Shown in pieces: positions 29,130-38,019 of a stretch of 38,019 nucleotides of DNA. The stretch is from contig NBAY01000157.1 of the NCBI GenBank assembly GCA_002794775.1, forward strand, positions 1-38,019. The letters are read 5' to 3'. A program made the translations under genes and the position numbers. The notes below the pieces were generated by a model, which was not told the origin of the DNA, did no database searches, and saw nothing but the letters and a program-made list of their open reading frames with translations. The stretch is from Porodaedalea pini. Taxonomy: Eukaryota > Basidiomycota > Agaricomycetes > Hymenochaetales > Hymenochaetaceae. Positions within the stretch are counted from its first letter, which is position 1, and every line of letters starts with the position of its first letter.

Positions 29130-32040
29130 ATGGCGCCGAAGAACAATCTCAACATTCTCCTCAATGAGTCCGTCGTTTTTCTGCGCGGTTCCGCCGAAAC
29201 GACGGTGACCGGTCGGCGCACGACAAGAGAGGCGCAACCGGCGATGCTCAGGGGTCTGCTCACACTCACACTAGAGAAGCCAACGAAGATCAGCAGTATT
29301 GAGATCAATTTGGAGGGGAAAACGCAGACCGCCTGGCCCGAAGGTACGTAGTAGTTGTTCTTCCGGCTCGACAACACCTTACGAAACTGCAGGTGTCGGC
29401 GCTCGGAAACTAGAAGTGACAGAGGAGCACGAGATATTCTCGGCAACGACGGTTTATTTCCACGCAGGCAAAGCACAGACGGCTTCCGCACGACGAACTG
29501 CGTCGGTCGGGCCTGGCCTTACCTTCGATCATGAAGACATCGAGGATGACTCTGTGAGCAATGAGGAGCCTGGCCACCACTCTCACTTGCCTGGCGTATC
29601 GACTCCTCCTTGGTCAAGAGTCTCAAGGAGGCGAGTCAGCATGGATACTCAATATTTGCATCATGGTTCGCTCGACGGCATACCCACACCACCTTACTCT
29701 CCGCCGAACACACGACCAGGATCTTTTCGCGCAAGCGAAAGCAACCAGTCGATCTCTATGGCCATGCCGCATCTAACTCATCGGACAGAATCATGGGCGT
29801 CCAACGGAAGTGGCGCTTCGAGGACGGGAGAACATCTCGGTACGTTTCTTGATTTCATTTGTTTCTTTCTGAGATGCTGACTCTTTTGTGACAGAACCAC
29901 CTCACCCGTCTCGCGAAAGTTCCGAACCGCAGTCCTCCTCGTCCTCCCTCGCAGACCTTCCTATTTCGCGGCGTACGTCGCATGAAGAAGCCAATGTATC
30001 TCTGTACGAGAGGAGCAGGAGTCGAGGCCGACCACGGGTCTCTACAGTGCACGCAAACGGTACTCCGAATGCCTCACGCACTCCATCGGTGTCCACGGCT
30101 CCTGTCTCGCCTTCGATAGCCTTTCATCACGCTCCTTTACACGACTCCGCGAGTAGTAGTGCTATCGCCAGCACGAATACTAGTTCCAGTATCCTCCCAC
30201 CGCAGACGCATCTTACAGACGACGAAGTTCGTACAGGTTCTGCATCACCGCAACGTGAACGTGGACGCCGTCATGCACGCTTCAGCCTCGCGATGGTAAG
30301 CAACGTCCTGCTTGACGCAGTGAAGGAGCGTGTGCGCTCGAATTCTCCCCGCCCACGCGGTGGAAAGGAACGTGCTGTGACACCTACTGCATCTCGCGAC
30401 CACAGCCCCGAAGGAAACCGGATCAGCCGTGCTCGCAGTGGACTGAGAGAGCAGAGCGTCGATCCGGAGGGCGAACGCGGGAGGCGGATTTCGCGAGACG
30501 AGGACCGCACGAAGCAGAAGGAGAAAGAAAAGGAGAGGTCTACCCTCGGCCGGATCAGTGGTGCACTCGGCCTTGATACGGAGGCTGTTGGTGGAGATGG
30601 AGATGGTTGGAAGGAATTTCGGAAAGGTTTGGTGTCTTGTTCGTGTCCTAGATGATCTGACTGACGAGAGCTCTCGAGCAGGCACGTATACATACCCCAT
30701 CTCCTTTGCAATCCCCGGAGACTCGCCTCCCTCGTTACAATGCGACTTTGGCACCGTGAGCTACCGTCTGAAAGCAACAGTACACCGCCCTGGGACTTTC
30801 ACGCATCGTCTGACTGCAACACGCGATGTAACGCTAATCGCGAGTCCAGGGGAAGACGACGTTGACGAGAGCGATAACATTGTAGTCCAACGCGAATGGG
30901 ATTCGCAGATGCACTACATGATCATTATTTCTGGCAGAACATTTCCTATTGGCTCCTCCATTCCCATCCATATCACGTTTATGCCAATTGCAAAGATCAA
31001 AATTTTCCGAATCTCTGCTCTCATTGAAGGTAGGTTTCTCTCCGCGGACGCAACAACCGGCGGCACTAATCGCAAGTAACTTGCAGAGAAAGTGGAGTAT
31101 TACACGCACTTTAAGCGTATTGCTCTTGCAGAGGCGACCCGGAAATTCGAGCTGCTATCCGCCCGCTACTACGAGAAAGACGCACCGCCTGTCCTTCCTC
31201 TGACATCTGACTTCGCGAAGTCTCCGTTGCATGGGCTAGTCGATGAACCTGACGAGTCTGAAGCTGCTTCGTCGCTAATGGGTCCTGGGCCTTGGTCGAT
31301 ACAAGCCTCCCTACAGCTACCCGAGTCTTGCGCTAAAATGCATTTTACCAACAAGCATAAGCGCAGCAACATCGGGATAAATCATGTCCTGAAGATCGTC
31401 TTTCGAGTAGAGAGAGGAGACGACGCGTTTGTAGACGCGAAGACCGGTCACAGGAAGCAATTTGACATTGTTGTGCAGACTCCCATACACATTCTTTCGG
31501 TAAGAGCATTCTTTTCTTTCGTTTCTATCTAGTTGTAGCTTAGCTTTGTGCTAGTGTCGATGCAACCCGGAGTGGACTGCCTTGCCTCGCTACTCGTCTC
31601 TCGCATCGGAAACGTTTTCTGGGAAGCAGACTTGCCCTTGTACGCAGAAGAGAGCGGGAACTAAGATCAATGTTGATGAAATTGAACCGACGATACTTCC
31701 GCCCGTTGCATCCACCCCGGGAGCTAGCACATCAGGTTCCCATCACCCATCATTCCACGCGTTTTTCCACCCTTTCGAGCCACGCGTCGAGTCTCCGATA
31801 GCGGAGGTGCAGGCTCCTCCAGGCAGCGTCTATTCTGCGGGAATTCCCCTTTCGCGTCTTCCCTCCGATGCGCCATCAGATTTGGCGTCGCTGTACCGAC
31901 GCAACACGCAGTTTGCGCGACTTGTTGCTGGCGAAGAGAGCGAGGCGGGAGAACCACCGCCTCAGTACGAGCGCGTCGCATCTCAAGAAAATGCGCTGGG
32001 CGCACAGGCTTCTGCGGCCATTGTTTCAACTGATATATAA
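29130..32040 (+). CDS. Alpha-arrestin (ART-like) adaptor, six exons, about 879 aa
   Basis: Exons 29130-29343, 29393-29839, 29895-30626, 30682-31029, 31087-31499 and 31555-32040 total 2640 nt, and every junction keeps frame. Introns are 49-57 bp. The N-terminal arrestin strands start in exon 1 (LRGLLTLTLEKPTKISSIEI). A Ser/Pro/Arg-rich disordered insert fills exons 2 and 3. Arrestin N-domain sequence resumes at GTYTYPISFAIPG (about residue 465), and the C-domain follows (IPIHITFMPI, FRVERGDDAF, RCNPEWTALPRYS). Near residue 853 is PPQY, a PPxY motif that binds WW domains of Rsp5/Nedd4 ubiquitin ligases. Such proteins bring the ligase to membrane transporters for endocytosis. The gene appears intact and is unrelated to the flanking metacaspase-like genes. 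Confidence 0.9.
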
Positions 32041-32814
32041 TCACCGCTCTCAAACTGTCGATAGTACCGTAGGTATTTGTCCTTCTTTCTCCCGGATTTG
32101 TGGAGTTTTGTTGAAGATTGCGGGAGGTCGGGTAAAATATGGTGCGATGATGCTGTATTACATGTTTTATCAGCGGTTTCCTTATGGATCAAGGACTTCT
32201 TTCGCAGGAATTAATCAAGCAATGTATCACCTACTATCTGTACTTGTGTGCACGTTGACAATACAATACTCAAGCTACTCTATCGAGTTTCACGCTCCAT
32301 CCCGTTTGTCTCTAAGCGCTGAAAGAGCTCTCTCACAACATGATACTGCGGTACGTGTGAGCCGCGTTTTATAATCTCATTTTCTTTCATCATTTTGACT
32401 GAAACACGTACATATTTCCCAGCTTGCCCTGCTTACGACCGGGCGCTAAAGTTCTCAAAGAGTAATAAGCACAGACTCGTTATCTGAAGGTACAATATTT
32501 TTCATGATCAGTTACGTGTGGCCTTCGATCAGCTCAGCCACGTTGATCGCAGATTCGAACTCCTTGTCTACTCCGGACCAGTCGAAAACATCAGAGCGCT
32601 GATCATGGAAATCGGTTTGAGCTCCTGGAATCTTCGTTTGGTGGCACTCACCGTCCTCGGATCATTGCTAGATGCAGTAGTCGATGTGATTGACGCCTGC
32701 GTAATTTTCTCATTTAATGCAAGCTGTGAATAACGTTTTATCTGGAGTAGTATTTCTCCAATTTGCTGGACTGCTCTAGGCCCTCAGGAAGACGACGAAC
32801 ACAAACATTCCTGC
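32041..32814. other. Intergenic region with an unassigned ORF fragment
   Basis: Apart from the 3' end of the arrestin gene, it holds a frame at about 32506-32700 (RRFELLVYSGPVENIRALI and a Leu/Val-rich helix). A possible 3' splice joins that frame to ALRKTTNTNIPA, ending at TGA 32816-32818, which overlaps the ATG of the next gene. I do not recognise the peptide. It may be a small gene, an upstream ORF or chance. Confidence 0.35.
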
Positions 32815-34668
32815 ATGAAACAATCAATGGAAACCGGAGAACACTTAGACGCGTCTTTCGATTTCACTCCGCCACTGACGAGAGCAAATTCAACAGACTC
32901 AGACTTTCCGGAAGAATCAGATGAGTTTCATTCTACGTACGTCGTACATTTCTTCTTTTCAGTACGGTGACTGTATTTACAATACCCATACGCTCGTGCA
33001 GGAAATGGGAATCATTGGACACAGGGAACTTACCAAAGGACTTCTGTACCTCGTTAGCTGAAGGCGGTGCTCTGCTTGACTTCTCCGGTCCCTTTGATGA
33101 GCCAGAGCAAGAACTTGACCTCAGAGGCTTTACGAGATCGCAACTTGTCCGCCGCAAGCACTTTCTATACTTCAATATCATCACAGGAATAGTTCCGAGG
33201 TCCATCGAGTTTCTTAGTGAAGTTCATGACAATAGCGACGATGCCCAAGAAGAGCGTATTGTCTACTATGTACCTAGGGGCAACTCTTATCCTCTCCGGA
33301 AGTACCCCGGCCTCCACAACGCAAGCCACTGTTGGTGAGATGTTCTCGTTCGTTCCGAGCAGCTTCGGAGATAGCAACGTGGTCGATAACAGATTGGAAT
33401 TCAGTATCCCGATAGCTCCGACCCACTGTCTGGCCCACACCAAGATACCAAAGAAGTCGAGAAATTGCTTCAAGGTAGATCATTCACAAATTCACTAGTA
33501 TGCATCCTGAGATTGGGTTTCTAGATACGCATGGATGGGGCGCAGTGTGCTTCACGGTACTCAAAGACGACAAGGAGTCTACAGTAAAACCAACTTTAAA
33601 GAACATGGCAAGTGACGTCTACAGTTGACCGAGTATCTTTACAGTTTGCTTATCTTTATGTAGAGGTTCGCGATAGATCAACTAGTGAAGGATGCCAGGG
33701 CCGGCGATCATTTGTTTTTCTACTGTGAGGGCAAACTCGTTTTTGGTTTGGAGGCCTGACTCTTACAGGAATCTACTCTTTTTCAGTCGCGGGGCACGGT
33801 CGTCAGATTAAAGACCTGGATGAAGATGAAACCGACGGGATGGATGAGGGTAAATGTTTTGGACCACCCCGATAAATTTCCTGCGTTGACATATGTGTCC
33901 CAGTACTCATAACATGCGATGGAAAGCAACTCGTCGACGATGAACTGCACGACATCTTGGTCAAGCGCGTTCCTATGGGCTGTTATTTAACGGTACGCAT
34001 TTCGCAGTAAAGGATGGAAATATCTACTTAAGCATGGATCAATAGGCGCTATTTGATTGTTGCTCGTCCGGTACAGGTTTAGGTACTTCCACCTCATTAC
34101 TTCCTCTTCTACATCCCCTAACACGTCGTAAGATCTTCCTTACAACGAATATACTAGGATACCGCCGCGCGAGCCTGCCTTCAGAGGTCGTAAGAGAAAT
34201 AGCGACGGGGATGTCATTCTCCTCGCCGCATGTGAGGATGGCGAGATCGCGAACGAAGGTTGCTGGACGATTGGGCAAGGGAGGGGTATGTTTACTCAGG
34301 TGCGTACTCAACTATCATTGCCTATTTCTCACGCTTCTCCGCTATTTAGGAAGTAGTCCGCTTCCTTAGTACGTTTCAGCTTCTGTCATGGTCCTCGAGT
34401 ATCACCAGTGCATTCAATTTCTGACTTATTCTAATAGGAGAGAAAAAGCAGAGTTCATTCCAAGATCTCCTATCAACTGTCAGGTATGGATGCTGTGCTG
34501 AGGTCTTTCGCGTTCTGACTTTTCTTATCATAGCACACGCTTGCAAGCTGCGGAACTTGAGCAACATCCTCAAGTCGGTACTTTCCACTGGTTGCCCATC
34601 ACTCTCGTGTACTGATTATATCGTGAACTGTAGATTTCAAGCTCTCGACCAATAGTGAGTGTCGTTGA
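32815..34668 (+). CDS. Metacaspase-like cysteine protease, gene 2 (one unresolved frame join)
   Basis: The start at 32815 gives an N-terminus with FDFTPPLTRANS and PEESDEFHS, then a 65-bp intron (32937-33001) and a unique stretch with LDLRGFTRSQLVRRKHFLYF, then IVPRSIEFL and IVYYVPRG. Next come RKPLL joined by intron 33335-33392 to IGIQYPD, SGPHQDTKEVEKLLQ, FTVLKDDKEST, KDARAGDHLFFY, and FAGHGRQIKDLDEDE with catalytic His (33795-33797). VDDELHDILVKRVPMGCYLT, ALFDCCSSGTG with catalytic Cys (34061-34063) and VILLAACEDGE follow. IVYYVPRG and RKPLL are in different frames with no obvious intron between 33280 and 33320, so the gene may be damaged there. One intron (33608-33663) uses GC-AG. The C-terminus near 34668 is tentative. 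Confidence 0.7.
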
Positions 34669-34767
34669 GGGCCACATTCATCCCCTTTCTTATTCATGAC
34701 ATTTATAGGACCTGAAGATTCCACTGGATTTATGATCTTCAGGAGCTGAATCCAGCGTAACACTTTC

Positions 34768-34775
34768 ATTAGAAA
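34768..34775. repeat. 8-bp target duplication ATTAGAAA, left copy
   Basis: It is identical to 34937-34944 and brackets the MITE. Confidence 0.85.
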
Positions 34776-34936
34776 TAGGGACTGCAGTGGTATCCGCAAG
34801 AGGGTTAACCGATCCGTGGGAGTGGGAATTTCAACCGCGGATTGAATAGGAAAACCGCGGTACCACTCAATCCGCAGTCAAAATTCCCACACCCACGGAT
34901 CGCTTAAACCTCTTGCGGATACCACTGCAGTCCCTA
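34776..34936. mobile_element. 161-bp hAT-like MITE
   Basis: The element is nearly a full palindrome. It starts TAGGGACTGCAGTGGTATCC and ends with the complement. Arms extend roughly 75 bp with scattered mismatches. It is flanked by perfect 8-bp duplications. TAGGG-type ends and 8-bp duplications are features of hAT transposons. It has no coding capacity and must be mobilised by an element elsewhere. Confidence 0.85.
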
Positions 34937-34944
34937 ATTAGAAA
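34937..34944. repeat. 8-bp target duplication ATTAGAAA, right copy
   Basis: It is identical to 34768-34775. Confidence 0.85.
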
Positions 34945-35621
34945 TAGCATCCATCCATTTGAATTTGGTGCAAAGTTGCGGTTTGGTTGGTGGGATTTTG
35001 CAACATTAATCAGGGACGTATAAAGAAATAAATCAATTCGCGTGCGAAACTTCCCATGGTTGTCAGCCGGCTTCGCGATCACTTCGGCCGAGGAAGTTTG
35101 ATGCGAAGACTCTCAGCTCAGTCGGGCGTATCAGTATGCTGACGTCGTACGTGCATTTGTGTTTACAACCTCAAGGCCACTTTAATGCTATGACTACACT
35201 ATCAAAGCATTGTAACAGAAACTGCTTCATCTCCGTTGTGACCCTTGTTTCGAGAAACGCTTCTACCACATGACTGGGCGCTCATCAGCCCACACGAGAT
35301 ATTCTGTTTTTGAGTGACTTTTCCCCTGAAGCTGTGCAAACCTTCTCATCGATTGATCCGTATCTGTATTCTCAGGAGTGACGCTCAGAATACCGCAAGA
35401 CAACCAACTGACGTTGCCATCAAACGCAAAGGGCGCAAAGCAATGGAACTTCTGATGAACAAGCTGCTAGCCGACACACAACAAATGTGATAAGGGGTAT
35501 GATATTTGGTATTTCCATTATCCGTTGCTTTCCTTCCCCGATTTCTCACTGTAAGTTCTCATTCTCTGGCGCGTTAGAACGCGCTTTATTTTCTCCGTGA
35601 CCTCTGGAAGGTATATAGCAC
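34945..35621. other. Intergenic region upstream of metacaspase-like gene 3
   Basis: No firm gene is found. A short frame at about 35387-35490 reads RQPTDVAIKRKGRKAMELLM and ends at TGA, but I do not recognise it. TATATAG at about 35610 is too close to the ATG at 35622 to be a convincing promoter. Confidence 0.4.
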
Positions 35622-37626
35622 CATGGACGGAACCTGGTTGGATAAATTCGACCTTCCGACGCCTTCGTTGACGAGAGCGTCTTCAGCGAACTCCGGTAGA
35701 TGAAGAACGCCAGAAAAGCGAGATGTTCGTCAACCTTATATTGTCTATTATGCTGGCTTACGCTGCTCATGACTATGCAGAGAAGCTCTTGTGGAAGGAA
35801 CTTCACGATTTCATGTATCTGACGCAGAGGAGGGTAGCTGGAAACGGACAAAGCGATAGAAAGATCGTCGCGCCAGGATTCTTCTGCTTTCCTTTTCGAT
35901 GAGCCAGAAAGCTTATGAGTATGTTCCCGAATCTCAATTGGCAGCCGTGTTCAGCGAGCTGAAAGCACATTTGTTTCGTCACCCGAAGGCGGCTTCGTTT
36001 CCTTCGCTGGGTTATGATCTCTCATGGGAAGAAGCCAGCTCGAAGCCTCAAATCGTTTATGGCATGCCCATGGACGGTCTAGTATCCTCTCCTATGTCAG
36101 CCACCTTCGGCCTGCTGGCCGATACTCTGGACCGGATTGATTCTCCTCGTTGATGCAGGAACCGAGCAGAGCAGGCCGTCGGAAAGCTCTTTTGGTGAGA
36201 ATTCCTAACGTTCGTCTGCACCCGGCACGTCCTTGCTCAATTTTAAAACAGATCGTGCATCAAGTACTACAGAAATTCCGCGAATAAAAAGTTTGGAAGG
36301 GACCCCATAATGACCTTACGAGAAGTCCAGGGGTTGCTACAAGGTATGTTTTGTATTAGATAGTTTGTGAGACAAGGAGCTCATTCTCTGCGAGATATCT
36401 ATGGCTGGAGCCCTGGGTGCTTCCGAGTCTTGAAGGATGATAACACCTCTGCAAGGAATCAGCCAACTCTCGAAGAATATCGTAAGCACCACAGTTGACT
36501 GAAGCCTTCTGGTCAGAGATTTATACCAAGATTTAGAAAACATGAGGATGAAGCAGCTAGTGGAGGAATGCTCGGCCCGGAGATCATTTGTTTCTTCTAA
36601 CTGTGAGTGCTTCAAAGCGCTCTGAAAAAAATACAATTAACCCTTGAACTGTTTTTCAAGTCTCGGGCCACGGTGGTCAAATACCTGATACAGACGGAGA
36701 TGAAGAAGACGGGATGGATGAAGGTGAATAATACTCAAGGGTTGTCATAGAGCCGCATTTATTTATCATTCACTGATCTATGCAGTCATTGTTTCCTGCG
36801 ATGGAAAGACACTTGTTGACGACGAATTGCACGACATCTTAGTCAAGCCCCTTCCAGCCGGATGTCATTTGACGGTTAGCCTAATCGCCTTACCTCCTGC
36901 ACTATATCTCCAGCATTCAACTTGTTCGAATCTATAGGTCCTTTTAGACTGTTGCTCTTCTGGTACAAGTTTAGGTGCGTGCGCGAGTAGCTTATAGAGC
37001 ACACGTCCTGAGCTAAATCTATCTTCTAGACCTTCCTTATAACGCTTTAGCAACGCACGACTCTGCTCAACAACTCCGTCCGGCTATGCGGAAGCACAGC
37101 GAGGGAAACGTCATCCTACTTTCCGCATGTGCAGATGCTGAGCGAGCGTATGAGAAGCAAGATCGAGAAGATGAACACAAACGAGTGAGAGGAATGTTAA
37201 CGAAGGTGAGTTGTAGCTATGGCTCCTGCCGGAAACAGTTGTGCGGCTCGTTAACTTGTGTGCTTGTTTAGGCGTTTATTGAGAGCTTGAGTAGGTGGTG
37301 TTGGCTATCCCTGTGAGAGAATTCGATGCTGAGGTATACGCGCTCCTTAGAAACAAGGAGGAAAAGCACATACGATGAGCTGCTGACTTCAGTCCGGTAC
37401 GGTGAAGCTGACATTCTATTCCAACGTACTGACTCGAATGGCCTCTCGTTTAGGTCGCAGTTGAAGAGACGAGACACCATGCAGAACCCGCAGGTTAGTT
37501 CGTTCTATAACCTGTAACTAATTTATCGACTGAGAACGACAAATACTCTAGCTATCGAGCTCGCGAATAATTGTGAGTTTTCTCGAAGTTTTACGTGGCC
37601 TTTGGGATCCTGAGAAAGGGGTTTGA
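35622..37626 (+). pseudogene. Metacaspase-like gene 3, frameshifted
   Basis: The N-terminus FDLPTPSLTRASSANS matches the shared module of genes 1 and 2. Further on are GRRKALL (about 36180-36200), IKYYRNSANKKFGRDP and REVQGLLQ (36258-36345), FRVLKDDNTSARNQPTLEEY, NARPGDHLFL, FSGHGGQIPDTDGDEEDGMDE with His (36669-36671), VDDELHDILVKPLPAGCHLT, VLLDCCSSGTSL with Cys (36953-36955), NVILLSACADAE and KRVRGMLTKAFIESL. The C-terminus has STYDELLTSV and NPQLSS. An extra base near 36256 shifts the frame at the IGI position, and further shifts lie at about 36555-36600. The catalytic His and Cys survive, but a continuous protein cannot be made, so I call it a pseudogene. The role of the open piece at 35899-36153 is unclear. 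Confidence 0.7.
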
Positions 37627-38019
37627 TTATTCAGGACATGAATGACTATTTTGATTTGTAATGGACAAGATTTTGGTAGTTTGTATCGGATGCATTGGCT
37701 GAGGTTAGAGCCGGCAGAATAGCGCGTATAATCAAGAACGGACTAGAATATGGAGGAAGGTCAGAAGCATGTTCAACGGAGAAGCAAATATTAATGACGT
37801 CTGCCTCGAAAACTCTACGTCTATGATGCTTGAATTGTTGCTCGACAGACATTTCATAGATTTTCGACATCGTAAAGGTTATGGAATAGTAATGCGTTAT
37901 TTACACTTTCATATTTGATGTATAAAACAAATGTTGAGCATAAATGATTTGAATGCGATGCCTTCGTGATTACGAAGCCCCACACAGGTATTACCGGAAA
38001 TGGGGCATGTCCCCCACGC
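37627..38019. other. Right flank, no gene recognised
   Basis: Only short frames occur. TGTATAAAAC lies near 37919. Nothing is recognised. Confidence 0.5.

Noticed and set aside
30245..30777. Long antisense ORFs of about 168 aa opposite the arrestin gene
   Set aside because: They are shadows of the Arg/Ser-rich coding strand; the plus strand has consistent exons and arrestin motifs.

Overview
The window looks like nuclear DNA of a mushroom-forming basidiomycete (Agaricomycetes). The evidence is the many 49-78 bp GT-AG introns, a chromodomain Ty3/gypsy retrotransposon, two gene families I know as multicopy in Agaricomycetes (a DDE transposase and an unclassified family with a coiled-coil N-terminus), an F-box pair, a fungal alpha-arrestin and three metacaspase-like genes. 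I cannot name the species.

Region 1 (1-16.1 kb) is transposon territory. A nearly perfect inverted repeat with 406-bp arms lies at 827-1671. A decayed DNA transposon follows. Its 18-bp inverted ends are at 1903-1920 and 16123-16140, and its minus-strand DDE transposase gene is scattered from about 15.49 kb down to 3.83 kb. A 6303-bp LTR retrotransposon (5847-12149, minus strand) is inserted inside that gene and flanked by the 5-bp duplication TATGG. It has gag, protease, RT, RNase H, integrase and chromodomain segments but is dead. Beside its 5' LTR an 11-nt primer-binding site is complementary to the predicted 5' end of its own RNA, the arrangement used for self-priming by Tf1-type elements.

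Region 2 (16.1-21.5 kb) holds a coiled-coil ORF, a stretch of short repeats, and a stop-interrupted copy (18262-20991) of the unclassified multicopy family, which may be a transposase. Immediately after it is a diverged solo LTR related to the retrotransposon, with a perfect CATAC duplication.

Region 3 (21.7-38.0 kb) is host-gene territory. It contains two decayed F-box/LRR-like genes, a small secreted protein, metacaspase-like gene 1 (minus), an alpha-arrestin of about 879 aa with a PPxY motif (plus), metacaspase-like gene 2 (plus), a 161-bp hAT-like MITE, and a frameshifted metacaspase-like gene 3 (plus). The three metacaspase-like genes share an N-terminal module and catalytic His/Cys motifs.

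A theme runs through the transposon half. The two LTRs differ at six sites, all C:G to T:A changes and five of them at CpG. The RT, RNase H and integrase lesions, the single palindrome mismatch and a Glu-to-Lys change in the unclassified family can each be explained as a CpG transition. This suggests cytosine methylation and deamination acting on repeats. All splice sites and domain calls were read by eye; no alignment or search was run.
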